Assembly: GCA_922989275.2 (NCBI GenBank)
Contig: OV277872.1
Span: 25,746,119-25,810,118 of the forward strand
DNA: 64,000 bases
DNA from: Gari tellinella
Lineage: Eukaryota > Mollusca > Bivalvia > Cardiida > Psammobiidae
Direction of reading: 5' to 3'
Shown here: piece after piece, positions 10,388 to 21,067 of the stretch
Numbering within the stretch: position 1 is the stretch's first letter
How the letters are laid out: every line of letters begins with the position of its first letter
Position numbers and translations under genes: made by a program
Notes under the pieces: model-generated
Told to the model about the DNA's origin: nothing
The model's input: only the letters and a program-made list of their open reading frames with translations
The model's database searches: none

Positions 10388-10640
10388 ACTGAAACCGGAC
10401 ATCGGTAGAGATGGTCGAACGTGTAGCACGCTTGATCTTCAAAACCGGGGTCGTGAGTTCGAACCCCCGCCGACTGGGGATTTTTCGAATCCACGATTAT
10501 GAACAGGAATGTTCTTGAGCAAGATATCCTACGACGCTTGTTCCTCTCCACCCAGGGTTAAAAATGAGTACATGTGATGGTCTGAGTCTATGCGCCATAT
10601 GTTAGCAATGCTCAATAGTGTAGACAGTATACTATAGCCC
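10388..10640 (+). mobile_element. tRNA-headed SINE
   Basis: A tRNA-like head contains GGTCGAACGTGTAGCACGC (A-box region) and GTGAGTTCGAACCCC (B-box region, close to GGTTCGANTCC). The body, TTCTTGAGCAAGATATCCTA...CTCTCCACCCAGGG, resembles the conserved central domain of widespread animal SINEs such as MetaSINE/DeuSINE types (from memory; not aligned). No target duplication was established. Confidence 0.65.
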
Positions 10641-10685
10641 AGTGGTCAGGGGAGTAAATGTACAGTTGGCTGATCGGTGATTCTG

Positions 10686-10878
10686 CAGGGTTCTAGATAA
10701 GGGGAGTATTTCAAAAACTAAAATCTTTATTTCTGCATTAAACCCTATGGTGTCACTACTCATTAGAATCGTCTCGAAGAGACGATTCTAATGAGCAGTG
10801 ACACTATAGGATTTGGTGTGGAAATGAGAGAGAAAATGTTGGATTTCTTCAGTTTACTCCCTCTTATCTAGAGCCCTG
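10686..10878. mobile_element. Intact CAGGG-end foldback element (family C) with 6-bp TSD
   Basis: Termini CAGGGTTCTAGATAAGGGG and CCTCTTATCTAGAGCCCTG. Central hairpin TCACTACTCATTAGAATCGT-CTCGAAGAG. Flanked by ATTCTG at 10680-10685 and 10879-10884, a 6-bp target duplication. CAGGG ends suggest a hAT-like origin, though the classic hAT duplication is 8 bp. Confidence 0.75.
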
Positions 10879-11380
10879 ATTCTGGCTATCAGTAGGCTAT
10901 AATTTGGTATTATACGTTTATAAGTAATACACTTGCTTCCCAGGGTACGTGACGATTTATTCCCGGCTGAGAAAAACAGGTTGCTGGTGGTTAAGATTCA
11001 TATCCTGACAGCTGATTAATAAAATGCCCAGAAAAACGAGTATCGAACAACCTCTTGGCATTGATAAATAGTTAGAGTATATTTATTCATTGTTTCTGAA
11101 CAATTACGAGAAAAAGAGGATAATCAATTCCTTCGGATGGATATGAAAAATATACATTTATCACGAGAAAGTCTTGTTGTCTGGTTAAAAAATTCGTCAG
11201 CATGACGAGTTTTTTAATCAAATAACAACCCATTTGTTATAGTCAAACAACTAGGTCTGACGTGTCAAAGGTCAGCCGAGTCCATTTTTTAGGGATAACA
11301 GCATTCCGCATGTTCTCGGACCATTTTTTAAACAGTCGAGTTTAGTATATTAGCTACAAATGAAGGCGGAATTGTTGTCA

Positions 11381-11472
11381 GCTGTTTAGCGCAGTAGGCA
11401 AAGTGTAGGTACCCAGAGTGCATTGTGATAATAGTATTTTTGTTCAGCGTGGGTTCGAATCCCGCGTCAACC
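11381..11472 (+). ncRNA. tRNA-like Pol III module in the left arm
   Basis: A-box TAGCGCAGTAGG matches TRGYNNARNNGG; B-box GGTTCGAATCC is exact. The head GTTGTCA partly pairs with CGTCAAC after the B-box. Not a standard tRNA: the A-B spacing is about 55 bp. Confidence 0.6.
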
Positions 11473-11749
11473 TCAAACTTTATTTTAATCTAGAATGAAT
11501 AGTAAAGCATTATCTTATTTCATATTGTATTATACTGACTATTTATGCACATGTTCTTCAATGTTGAAGAAGGGTTGCATTAGTTTGAGTTCGAGTCCTA
11601 TATTAGCCATAATTTCAAAAACAAAGGGATGATAAAATACAAATATCAATACAAGTTTTAGTTGTTTTATTGAGGGGGCTTTCTGCATTACTTAAATGCA
11701 ATGTAATTACAGAATCCTTAATATTGTTTTAGCCAAAAAAATAGTTTAG

Positions 11750-11850
11750 GTTGATGCAAGACTCGAACCCGCGCTTGATAAAATGTTTCTCGGTCATGCT
11801 TCCTTTCAGCCCTACGTCTTATGCACTACGCTATGTATCCGATAACCAAT
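11750..11850 (-). ncRNA. tRNA-like Pol III module in the right arm, inverted
   Basis: On the minus strand, ATAGCGTAGTGC (A-box-like) and GGGTTCGAGTCTTGC (B-box-like) with the same 3' end (ATCAACCT) as the left module. Inverted relative to that module. Confidence 0.55.
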
Positions 11851-12017
11851 TCGTTTATTGTTTGTACAAATAACTAAAACTTTTCATTTAAAATTGCCAC
11901 GAGGATATCCGAAATGCTGATCTCCCTTATAAATGGACTCGGCGACCCCGTGACACGTCTAACCTAGTTGTTTGACTATACATTTTTTGTATGATAACAA
12001 ACAAACAATGAAAATAT

Positions 12018-12084
12018 CAAACAGAGCAGACCCTGATCAGAGGGCTCCTATAGGAGCCCTCTGATCAGGGTTTGCCCTGTTTGC
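12018..12084. repeat. Hairpin core D (AGGGCTCC apex)
   Basis: CAAACAGAGCAGACCCTGAT-CAGAGGGCTCC facing GGAGCCCTCTGATCAGGGTT-TGCCCTGTTTG. Outer strings resemble core A, but the apex is different. Related copies at 19267 and 19675. Confidence 0.8.
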
Positions 12085-12651
12085 ATGTGTAATCAGTAAT
12101 CTCTACAGGGGATGTAGGGTTGAAATGGTTAAAGGGAAGTGCTCATAGGGCAATAGTACGATATGGCAGTGCAATGTCCCCATACAATTTGCCCTAATAG
12201 GCTTAATATTTCCATGCCTGAAACTTCAAAATAGACAATTCCAGTTTCAAATTTGTTTGAACGATAAATCAATTGTTTGCATAAGACGAGCGAACTTATA
12301 GCATGTACAAACCGCCCCCTGTTCGTGTGTGCTTTACATGTGTTTAAAATACGCTCTCTACATGTCGGAAAATCTGGAGATGGCGGAGTGTGACATAATA
12401 CTTTCAAATCACTATACCCTTGACCATTCGGTCTTAAATATAGAAAAAAACCTTGTATATATTACAAATTTATTATGACACTTCAGCTATAGGTGAAACT
12501 TAACATTTTGAGAGAGAATACATCTTATGATGGTGGAGAGTCGCTTACCATTGGTGGCCACTGTGACTTTGGTCCTTGAACTCAGTCATTGACATCTTTG
12601 GGCGACAGAGAGTAGCACACTATTCTTAAATGTTGCGTATGAGTATATTTT

Positions 12652-12890
12652 AGGGGCCCGTTTCATAAAACTTCGTACGACAATTGTTGTCGACAGTCAG
12701 ATTATAAAAGTCTCAATTATTATTTATATCTCCATCTAATCCTGTATTGTGACATCTCTTTGAAATCGTCTTGAAAAGAAGATTCCAAAGAAATGCCACA
12801 AGACAGGATTAGATAGAGAAATCAGAAATAAAATTATTTTAAAATTTTCACTTACGACCGTTTTTGTCGTGCAATGTTTTATGGTCTGCA
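12652..12890. mobile_element. Foldback element (family E)
   Basis: GGGGCCCGTTTCATAAAACT-TCGTACGAC at left; the right terminus is decayed (GTCGTGCAATGTTTTATGG). The central TCTAATCCTGTATTGTGACA palindrome is retained. It abuts the 3' end of the RT element. Confidence 0.65.
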
Positions 12891-12894
12891 TAGT

Positions 12895-14747
12895 ACTTTC
12901 ACTCTTGGTTGGCCTCCTTCAGTCAGCGTTGACTATGGATTTGATTCTACTTCTCTGCCCTTGGTGGAACATCTCCGCTGGTGGCTGAACAGTCCGATGC
13001 GGGAATGGCAGTCTCTTTTACAAGTGTAACACAGATATATAGACTGTGTTGTGTCTCGGTTGCAGTTTTCTTTTCTACGGGCTCGTTTGTCTTCAGCTAA
13101 GCTTTTCAGTTTGTCCTCTCCAGACACCAGCTGTTTAGCAAGGGTGCTTCTCCACTTTGATCGGTCAGCAGCAAGATCTTCCCAGTGTTCGCTGTCAATC
13201 TCTAGGGCTTTCATGTCCCTTTTACAGACATCTCTGTAGCGCAACTGAGGGCGACCAGTGTCTCTTTTCCCGGTTGCAAGTTCCCCATAGAGGATGTCTT
13301 TGGGTATTCTGCCGTCCTCCATACGACGGACATGACCTAGCCAACGGAGTCTACGCTGTCTTAGTAGGGTAAACACAGTGTTGAGGCCTGCACGAGACAG
13401 AACTTCAGTATTGGGCACTTTGTCCTGCCAAGAGATACCTAGGATGCGACGGATGCACCTCATGTGAAATGTGTTTAGTCTCTTTTCTTGCTTAGCGTAG
13501 GTCGTCCATGTCTCACTCCCATATAGTAGTGTGCTGATGACGCATGCATTGTACACTGCCATCTTCGTTTTAACGGAGAGCTTAGAGTTCTCCCACACAC
13601 GTGTGGTGAGCCGAGCAAAGGTGGTTGCTGCTTTCCCAATTCTCTTACCTATCTCTGTATCAAGAGTGAGGTTACTGCTTGCCGTGGAACCTAGGTATGT
13701 GAATTGGTTTACAACTTCTAACTCATAGTCGTCAATGGTAATGGCTGGTGGCACATCTACACCTTGTCCTAGGACATTTGTCTTCTTTAGGCTAATAGTC
13801 AGCCCGAAGTCGTTGCAGGCCGTGGAGAAGCGATCCATTAGGGTCTGGAGCTCTTGTTCGGTATGGGTTGTGACTGCAGCATCACCAGCAAACAACATGT
13901 CTCTGATCAGAACGTCCCGTATTTTCGTTTTGGACTTGAGTCGTGCAAGGTTAAACAGTTTGCCATCCGATCTGGTATGAAGGTAGACTCCCTCTGTTGT
14001 TGTGTCGAAAGCATGCTTCAGGAGCAAGGCAAAGAAAATCCCAAAGAGCGTTGGAGCAAGGACACAGCCTTGCTTGACACCACTGCATATGTCAAATGGT
14101 TCTGATACATTTCCATCATATTGCACTGATCCCTTCATGTTTGTGTGGAAGGATTCGATGAGACTCTGTAGTTTAGGCGGGCATCCAATCTTTGGAAGAA
14201 TCTTGAATAAACCATCTCTGCTGACTAAATCGAACGCCTTTGTGAGATCAATGAAGGCAATGTACAATGGCATGTTCTGTTCTCTGCATTTTTCCTGGAG
14301 CTGGCGTAGAGAGAATATCATGTCTACCGTTGATCTGTTGGCACGGAAGCCACATTGGGATTCTGGGTAGACGCGCTCTGCCAGCTTCTGAAGACGGACA
14401 AGAACTACCCGTGCATATAGTTTGCCAACAATGCTGAGGAGAGAGATTCCCCGGTAGTTGTTGCAGTTACTTCTCTCGCCCTTATTTTTGTAGAGGGTGA
14501 TGATCTTGGCGTCCCTCATGTCTTGCGGTACAGCGCCTTCTTCCCAGCATTTGATGAGGACTTCGTGCAGTGGGAGCAGTAGGGTAGTCTTGCAGTGCTT
14601 GATCAGGTCTGGAGGAATTCCATCACTGCCTGGTGCTTTTCCTGCATTCAAGCTGTCAATGGCCTTACTGAGTTCATCCAAAGTAGGTTCAGCATCCAGT
14701 TCAGTCATGATTGGTAGGCATTTGATGGCATCAAGGGCTGAATCTTA
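12895..14747 (-). mobile_element. 5'-truncated non-LTR retrotransposon
   Basis: Spans the RT ORF plus about 40 bp of 3' sequence. At the 5' side the frame continues upstream of the first Met to about 14747 (SALDAIKCLPI), then meets a stop and hairpin-element DNA (TGACGTCATAAAGCG). No endonuclease domain, so the copy was truncated at insertion. Confidence 0.75.
12933..14708 (-). CDS. Reverse transcriptase ORF of a non-LTR retrotransposon, motif C altered
   Basis: 591 residues with no internal stop. N-terminal GKAPGSDGIP and NNYRGISLL blocks, then motif A (FIDLTKAFD), motif B (GVKQGCVLAPTLFGIFF), motif C, a thumb-like region ending GSETW..., GRPQLRYRD, and a C-terminal CYTC...H...H/C zinc-finger-like end. 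In the family RT copies element RNA at the target site. Motif C reads LFAGDAA where relatives have FADDAA: the first metal-binding Asp is Gly (codon GGT, one transition from GAT). The first Met is internal to the real ORF, and the endonuclease half is absent. Almost certainly a non-functional but recent insertion. The exact clade (I/RTE/jockey-like) is not settled by eye. Confidence 0.85.
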   Translation of the reverse strand: MTELDAEPTLDELSKAIDSLNAGKAPGSDGIPPDLIKHCKTTLLLPLHEVLIKCWEEGAVPQDMRDAKIITLYKNKGERSNCNNYRGISLLSIVGKLYARVVLVRLQKLAERVYPESQCGFRANRSTVDMIFSLRQLQEKCREQNMPLYIAFIDLTKAFDLVSRDGLFKILPKIGCPPKLQSLIESFHTNMKGSVQYDGNVSEPFDICSGVKQGCVLAPTLFGIFFALLLKHAFDTTTEGVYLHTRSDGKLFNLARLKSKTKIRDVLIRDMLFAGDAAVTTHTEQELQTLMDRFSTACNDFGLTISLKKTNVLGQGVDVPPAITIDDYELEVVNQFTYLGSTASSNLTLDTEIGKRIGKAATTFARLTTRVWENSKLSVKTKMAVYNACVISTLLYGSETWTTYAKQEKRLNTFHMRCIRRILGISWQDKVPNTEVLSRAGLNTVFTLLRQRRLRWLGHVRRMEDGRIPKDILYGELATGKRDTGRPQLRYRDVCKRDMKALEIDSEHWEDLAADRSKWRSTLAKQLVSGEDKLKSLAEDKRARRKENCNRDTTQSIYLCYTCKRDCHSRIGLFSHQRRCSTKGREVESNP

Positions 14748-14769
14748 ATGACGTCATAAAGCGTATTTG

Positions 14770-14813
14770 CAAACAGTTCTGATCCTCGGCTGATCAGGAT
14801 CAAAACTGTTTGC
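14770..14813. repeat. Shortened core A hairpin
   Basis: CAAACAGTTCTGATCCT and CTGATCAGGATCAAAACTGT-TTG; the GACGCCGCG apex has been lost. Borders the 5' truncation point of the RT element. Confidence 0.65.
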
Positions 14814-15046
14814 CATTTTTTTAACATTACGTCAGTTATACTGCCTTAAAGCCGCATTGTGTTTTTGAGAAACCTGCATAAAACGGTTGTTTGGGTCCCA
14901 TTTGAACTACGTGAGACGTGATTCTTTCACAAAAACCGGCTTTATCTAAGAAATTCGCTTTTTAAATTTTCCTTATAATATTTTTGTGCTGCACCAATTA
15001 AAAAGCCTCCCTTGTGAATGGAAAGAAAGACAACTCTGTAAATACA

Positions 15047-15235
15047 GGGCTCCAGATAACGGAAGTATTTCAAAAACTAAAATCTTTATTTCTGCTTTTA
15101 AACCCAATGGTGTCATACTCATTAAAAGTGTCTCGAAGAGACGGTTTAATCAGAAGTAACACCATAGCATTCGGTACTGAAATGAGTGAGAAAATGTTAC
15201 ATTAGTTCAGATTACTCCCGCTTACATGTGTATCT
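15047..15235. mobile_element. Decayed CAGGG-end foldback element (family C)
   Basis: CAGGGCTCCAGATAACGG at left; the hairpin GTGTCTCGAAGAGACGGTT is partly unpaired; the right end is GTATCTGGAGCATCTGG. An A-type TTAA element lies 12 bp beyond. Confidence 0.6.
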
Positions 15236-15246
15236 GGAGCATCTGG

Positions 15247-15460
15247 TTAACCCTTATTCTGCTGCACAGACGTCTGCTTTGACATTTGTCGTCTTCAAAA
15301 TTTGTTCAGTTTAGATTTATGCATTGTTTTAAGTAAACAAACCTTCAGACGAGTGTCAAACAGTTTGGATCCAGGTGAGACGCCGCGTTACGCGGCGTCT
15401 TTCTAGATTCAAACAGTTTGTAAACTCCCGTAAAGTTACGACCAGTAGGCACAGGGTTAA
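15247..15460. mobile_element. Foldback MITE, core A, TTAA-flanked
   Basis: TTAACCCTTATTCTGC at the left and GCACAGGGTTAA at the right, with TTAA at 15247-15250 and 15457-15460. Core A hairpin at 15358-15420 with a GACGCCGCGTTACGCGGCGTC apex. This is the cleanest core A copy in a TTAA/CCCT frame. Confidence 0.75.
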
Positions 15461-15540
15461 ACTATGAGATCCAGTCAAAATGTGTAAATATTATTCACTG
15501 GGGGTGAGCGATTAAAAAAAATACGGAGAATCTTTACCTT

Positions 15541-17030
15541 GGGCTTGCTGAAAATGACTGTTTCAGCCTTGTCCGCTCTCTAACTCAAACACTTCTTTTT
15601 GGATCTTCACCAAACTTGCTACAAATGTTTATTAGTATATAATCTAGGTCAGGTTCAATAACTAGCAAAATCGCATGAGGCATGTCTGAGTTATTGCCCT
15701 TGAATAATTAAAAAATGACTGTTTCAGCATTTTCTGCTCTCTAACACAAACACTTTTTATTGGATATTCACCAAACTTGCTGACAATGTGTATTGGTATA
15801 AAATCTAGGTCAAGAAAAAAATCGAATACAATTGAATTAAAATCCTGTGAGAGGTAAAGGAGAAATGGAGTGGTCATTTATTACTTAACTTATTACCAAC
15901 ACGGCTAAGATGAAGCACATGCAACCATTGACCAAATATTTGGCTAATATAGAATAAAAACTGGTCCTTTTACAGAGCGGACAGGGCAAAAATAAGGATA
16001 GAATAGCAAAATTTTAAAAATTGAAGAACCATAACTCCAACATGCCTTCGGCGATTTGGGTATAAATAGAACTGGACCAAGAGTTTATACAAATATTATT
16101 TTCAGCAAATTTGGTGAAGATCCAATTAAAACTGTTTGAGTCAGAAAGCTGACAAGCCTGAATTAGTCAATTTTTAGTCATTCAAGGGCAATAACTCCAA
16201 CATGCCTTGTGCGAATTTGGACGTTAAGATGATTGACCTAGATTTTATATTAATAAACATTTTCAACAAGTTTGGTGAATATCTGATCAAAACTGTATGT
16301 GTTAGAAAGCAAAAAATGCTGAAACATTGATTTTTAATACTTAAAGGGCAAAAACTCAGACATGCCTTTTGCGATTTTAGTAGTATTCAAACCAAACCTT
16401 GATTTTATATAAATATCCATTTTCAGCAAGTTTAGTAAATATTCAATAAAAACTGTATGTGTTAGAGTGCAAAAGTGACTGAAACAGTCATTTTTTATTA
16501 ATAAACAGGCAATAACTCAGATATACCTTATGCGATTTTAGTAGTAATCAAACTAAACCTTGATTTTATATCAATAAACATTTTCAGCAAGTTTGGTGAA
16601 GATCCAATAAAACGTATTTGTGTTAGAGAGCAAAACTTGCTGAAAACAGTCATTTTTTAATACATAAAGGGCAAAAACTCAGATATGCCACATGCGACTT
16701 TAGTAATAATCAAACTAGACCTAAATTTTATATGAATAAATATTTTCAGCATGTTTGGTGAATATCCGATAAAAGCTGTTTGTTTTAGAGTGCAAAAATG
16801 ACTGAAACGGTCATTTTTTATTAATTAACAGGCAATAACTCAAAAATACCTTATGCGATTTTAGTAGTAATCAAACTAAACCTTGATTTTTACATCAATG
16901 AACATTTTCAGCAAGTTTGTGGAAGATCGGATAAAAATAGTTGAGTTAGAGAGCGGACAAAAAAGTGTGATAGTCTAACTGACTGATGGATGGACGGGCG
17001 GGCGGAGGTAGATACGGTTGCACCCAGTGA
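15541..17030. repeat. Tandem-core element, ~161-bp repeats in head-to-head arms
   Basis: TTCAGCAAGTTTGGTGAAGA-like strings recur at 16101, 16262, 16422, 16583, 16745 and 16907, a period of about 161 bp. The same unit lies in opposite orientation at 15541-15840, so the region is a large inverted repeat. The right end is a GGATGGACGGGCGGGCGG-type tract. No ORF survives. Resembles non-autonomous bivalve elements with tandem cores (pearl-like, possibly Helitron/Helentron-derived). Confidence 0.65.
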
Positions 17031-17617
17031 AGTTGATGTCGGCTGTATCACGTGGTACTAAGCCGTGTGGTAATGTTTATGCCAGATGTTCTATTTTCGG
17101 TTTGTTATGATTTAAAATCGCCCTTTTTGGTGATTTAGGTCAGTCTTCATCATTTCATAGATCAGTTTGGGCCATAAGAATGTTCAAACATTATTATTAA
17201 CCGTTATTGTATTTCAGGCATTGAGAAAAGGTCTGAAAACACAATGGGACTTTAAATCTATCTTTGAAATGATATTGGAGACAACAATATTGAATCAAAC
17301 GACAATGTGGCAGAGGAAGGGTTAAAAATCTCACGATAAGTTTGATCGTGAAAATGTTAAACAACAAATGTAATACGGTGTCAGTAAACGCTTTAAGATA
17401 ATATGTCTCTTACTGTGACGCAGTTCTTGTTATCAATATAACCGACATCTAAACAAATTACGAAATAAGCAGAGCATGAAACACCACGATATTACATTTC
17501 GAAGGTATTTACCCTGTTCATTGCCGTAACGTCATCTGTTTTCATACAATTGCCATCTGCTTGTATCTCACAAACTAATTTTCAGGCTTTTTTACTCAAA
17601 AATATAGAAACGAGTGC

Positions 17618-17682
17618 CAAACGGTTTGAATCCTGATAGACGCAGCGTGACGCCGCGCCTGTTCAGGAAGTCAAACTGTTTG
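17618..17682. repeat. Core A hairpin, diverged
   Basis: CAAACGGTTTGAATCCTGAT facing GTTCAGGAAGTCAAACTGTTTG; apex CGCAGCGTGACGCCGCG. Several unpaired positions. Confidence 0.65.
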
Positions 17683-17734
17683 CAAATAACAAATGCATTC
17701 GGGGCTAGGCAGTGATACAAGCTGAACCTTAAAG

Positions 17735-17800
17735 CACGGTGAACGTAAAACAGAAAGCTCCTTTAGGGGGTCTGTTTTACTTTCACCTTTCTTCAGAAAA
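17735..17800. repeat. Core B-like hairpin, AAAGCTCC variant
   Basis: CTTAAAGCACGGTGAACGTA-AAACAGAAAGCTCC opposite GGGGGTCTGTTTTACTTTCACC. Sequence is close to the core at 27846-27920. Confidence 0.6.
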
Positions 17801-18288
17801 CCACCTGCCGTAAACACCCTAAAATTGATACATTTAAGCGGTCGTAGTAAAGAGGTTGACCGTTGTACTGTATTATGATTTCTTAACTATAAGCCTGCTA
17901 TGGGTAAATATGTTGTTGTATGTTTCCAATTGCTTGAATTCTATTACGACGCTAATTAACTTGTCGTCTCATTTAGATTCAATGGATTGTTGCCCGCTGA
18001 TATATTTTTAATAAATTGCAAATAAGTCGCTAGATTACGCATTTCCCAAGATGCAATTGTATAGAAGTGGAGACGACGGTTTTTCTTGCCCAATACACGC
18101 GTTTATGTCTGTATAGACCGATTTTATTGACCTGGCAGATCGGAGTTTCGATGCGGACCTTTTCATTTCAACTTTGGTGGCGGCAGCACGCTCTTTTATT
18201 ATCGGAATTTCCCGTTGTCGTCTGCCGTTTTTTCTCGACATTACATAATTAGTGGATATTTTGACAGAAGGAATATAATGAAGAATGG

Positions 18289-18353
18289 CAAACAGCTTGA
18301 ACCCAGATCAGACGCCGCCTCACGCGGCGTCTAATATGGATTCAAGCTGTTTG
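18289..18353. repeat. Core A hairpin, CAGCTTGAACC variant
   Basis: CAAACAGCTTGAACCCAGAT-CAGACGCCGC with complement ending TATGGATTCAAGCTGTTTG. The CAGCTTG/CAAGCTG change is present in both arms. Confidence 0.75.
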
Positions 18354-19266
18354 CAAATGTAAACTAAGTCTTTACCAATTTTCTCTCCCTATAAGCAACT
18401 CCTTCCGAACAACACACGAAATCTTTGTCTCCCGTTGGGTGGTGTTGTAGAGAGGGAGCACTGTACACACTCTTTTCACGTGTATAAGGCTGCACGCCCA
18501 TGTGTTTCTTCATGTTTAAAGTATCGGAAAATAACTATCCAATACGGAACTACATGTATACCTATGACCCCTAAAATCGAATGCAACTAAGTTTATATTT
18601 GCCAAAGATTAGCTCCGCCCTGTCAGGTGCAAAAAAAATCGGCCTTTACTGCATTGCGTTCCTTTACGGGAAAAAAATGTTTCCCCCACTTTACAGTACC
18701 GGATTAGTATTCGTAAAAAGTAATGGTAAAGTGATTCGAGTAAACATTACCAGAAGTGTGTTGCTTGGAACACATGTGTCACGTGCTATTAAAGGTAGTG
18801 GACAGGCAAACAGATATACAGACAGAAAGAAAGATACATGTTGTACATAAACCAGAAATGAGTATATGTATACTATTCGCAAAGTATTAATGCAAGAGTT
18901 TTGAAACTTGTGCAAAACACTTCTTCCCATTAAACTCTTTTCATACATGAAATTAAATCTCAAATCTTCAGTGGCACTGAAGTTGTCTACAGCATAAGAG
19001 GAATGCCTCTCATGCTATTGATGTTACAAGAGAAATGAACCTTGTGAAAAACACTTTCACCCATGAAGTGGTTTTCAGGGTGAAAAGATTCACTATAAGA
19101 AGAGTCATAGCCATATAAAAAAGCATGACGGAAACGCGGGATAGACATACAGACGGGCTGACAGACAGACAGACACGCATATGGATGAACGAACGGGTGG
19201 ACAAAGGACACACAGACTGGTATACAATTTTTATATATAAATTGTATACCTGTTAAGAGTACATCG

Positions 19267-19338
19267 TCACAAAGAAACAGTGTAGATCCTGAGCAGAGGG
19301 GTCCTGCAGGAGCCCTCTGATCAGAGGATGCGCTGTTT
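19267..19338. repeat. Hairpin core D
   Basis: AACAGTGTAGATCCTGAGCA-GAGGGGTCC and GGAGCCCTCTGATCAGAGGA-TGCGCTGTTT. Preceded by the recurrent side sequence CTGTTAAGAGTACA. Confidence 0.65.
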
Positions 19339-19458
19339 ATGCCGTTTATGTATTATCATTTTGCATCATAATATTAAAATTCATCCTACTAAGTGAAAAA
19401 TCGGAAATGGGGATTACCCATTAAAATATTCGGTGGAGACAGGGTTTATGCCGGCATC

Positions 19459-19600
19459 ACATGGCATTTTTGGAGTCTTTATATTTTCAGTGTAACTACC
19501 CAAAATAATGGCGTTTCAATATTTACATTTCAATAGTGAAAGAAATATATCAATCTTTCTCGGGCGTTACCTAACATACTATTCAAAACGATGTTACATG
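19459..19600. repeat. Left arm of a ~140-bp inverted duplication
   Basis: ATTTCAATAGTGAAAGAAAT and CGGGCGTTACCTAACATACT recur as reverse complement at about 20555-20697. The arms enclose about 950 bp holding a core D hairpin (19675-19740). Confidence 0.65.
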
Positions 19601-19674
19601 TAACTCATTATGCCCTAGTGAGCATATGCGTCCTTTACCAAAAGTGTACCTGTAAAGAGTACACTTGTCTAATG

Positions 19675-19740
19675 CAAACAGTGAAGTCCATGATTAGAGG
19701 GCTCCTGCAGGAGCCCTCTAATCAGGGACTTCCCTGTTTG
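19675..19740. repeat. Hairpin core D, almost perfect
   Basis: CAAACAGTGAAGTCCATGAT-TAGAGGGCTCC opposite GGAGCCCTCTAATCAGGGAC-TTCCCTGTTTG, with TGCAGG... at the apex. Confidence 0.8.
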
Positions 19741-20401
19741 TCCTTTTGTAATATAATACAAAAAACAACCCTAAATAGTCTAAAATGGACCAGCCTTTGT
19801 TGTAAACTGGAATTGTCTATTGGAAGTTTCAGGGGATAATGAATTAAATTAACACATGCAACCTTAGCGACGAGAATTATCATTTTCGCACTAGTTGCAA
19901 CTTTCCTTATTATCATAAGTGTTTGACGAACGTCGCATTTTAGCAATGGCGTATGTATTAAGGCATTGATCCGAGAAACTTTAAATGGAAAATTCCTGTT
20001 CTCAAACAAGTCTAGTCCATTATTGACTGTATAATGAATATAAGTAATTGTATTTGAGGAAGTGTGATTAATATTGAGATCAGGTTATTGTGTCAAGAGT
20101 TATTTGCCTTCATTTACTTGACTTTACCATGATACCACTCTAGTAGCTAGTGTCTACACAATTAAATGGATTTAGATTAACCTTGTTTTGATTATGGGTG
20201 AAATTCAGATGTAAAACTATCAGCTTCAATTACAATAGGTGAGCGATATCAGGGCCTTCAAGGAGCTCGTGCAATTATAAGGCTATATGGTGAAAACTTA
20301 AAAATAATGTTCTAGTCTGGTGTTTGGTGTTTCTGTGGATTTTGTTTGGGTTTTTTAGTGTGGGGCGTGTTCTTTTTTATGTTTTTTAAGTTTATTGCAA
20401 A

Positions 20402-20475
20402 ATGACAAACAGTACAGACCCCTCATCAGTGGACTCATTTAGGAGCCTTGTGATCTTGATCTACACTGATTGCAC
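20402..20475. repeat. Degenerate core D hairpin
   Basis: GACAAACAGTACAGACCCCT and GATCTTGATCTACACTGATT; pairing is poor. A decayed relative of 12018 and 19675. Confidence 0.4.
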
Positions 20476-20554
20476 AGGATAAGCGTGCTCCATACTGGTA
20501 CGTTTATTTTTAAAAAGAAATGATTATACTAATCGCTAGGATTGAACGTGTTAA

Positions 20555-20697
20555 TTTAACATAGTTTTGAAAAGTATGTTAGGTAACGCCCGGGAAAGAG
20601 GATATATTTCTTTCACTATTGAAATGTAAATCTTGAAACGATAGTATTGCGTAAGGTAACACTGAAAATATAAAGAATCCAACAATGCAATGTGATT
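20555..20697. repeat. Right arm of the ~140-bp inverted duplication
   Basis: Reverse complement of 19459-19600 with moderate divergence, including TTTCACTATTGAAATGTAAA and CACTGAAAATATAAAGAATC. Confidence 0.65.
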
Positions 20698-20747
20698 CGG
20701 GGATTAATCCATCCTTTCGCCATCGAAGTCGCCCAAAGTCGACCCTG

Positions 20748-20812
20748 CAAACAGTTTGGATCCAAAACAGATGCCATCTAACCCGGCATCTAATCAGAAT
20801 TAGAACTGTTTG
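20748..20812. repeat. Core A hairpin, diverged apex
   Basis: CAAACAGTTTGGATCCAAAA-CAGATGCCATC opposite CCCGGCATCTAATCAGAATT-AGAACTGTTTG. Confidence 0.65.
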
Positions 20813-21002
20813 ACACTCATTTCAATATTTCTTATGTCACAATACTTAAAGTTTGAATTTCAGAAATAAAAGCAAACGACAATTGTTTAAAGTCGTTTGT
20901 ATAGTATAAAACATGGTGTAACCCTTTATATGAAGCTTTCATCAGTCTGCTTTAATAAACGCTTTATCCCTTTCACTCTCAGTGACGCTTAAAAGCGCGT
21001 TG

Positions 21003-21067
21003 CAAACAGTTTGGATCCTGACCAGACACCGCGTTACGCGGCGTCTGATCAGGATCCAAACGGTTTG
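21003..21067. repeat. Core A hairpin in CCCTTTCACT frame
   Basis: CAAACAGTTTGGATCCTGAC-CAGACACCGCG opposite CGCGGCGTCTGATCAGGATC-CAAACGGTTTG. Flanks ATCCCTTTCACTCTC (about 20968) and GTGAAGGGGTAA (about 21165) look like worn outer inverted ends. Confidence 0.75.

Larger units (their letters stand above)
11240..11978. mobile_element. TA-flanked TIR element with two inverted tRNA-like modules
   Basis: Left TAGTCAAACAACTAGGTCTG and right AACCTAGTTGTTTGACTA are inverted repeats, continuing to GCCGAGTCCA about 50 bp in. TA lies outside both ends (11238-11239 and 11979-11980). Each arm carries a tRNA-like module facing inward, each about 130 bp from its own terminus, so the element is an imperfect long palindrome with a ~260-bp loop. 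No ORF. Same layout as 34051-34899 and 42561-43631. Confidence 0.8.

Noticed and set aside
18987..19213. Two overlapping Cys/Val/Ser-rich minus-strand ORFs
   Set aside because: They translate a short GACAGACAGAC-type simple repeat and flanks.
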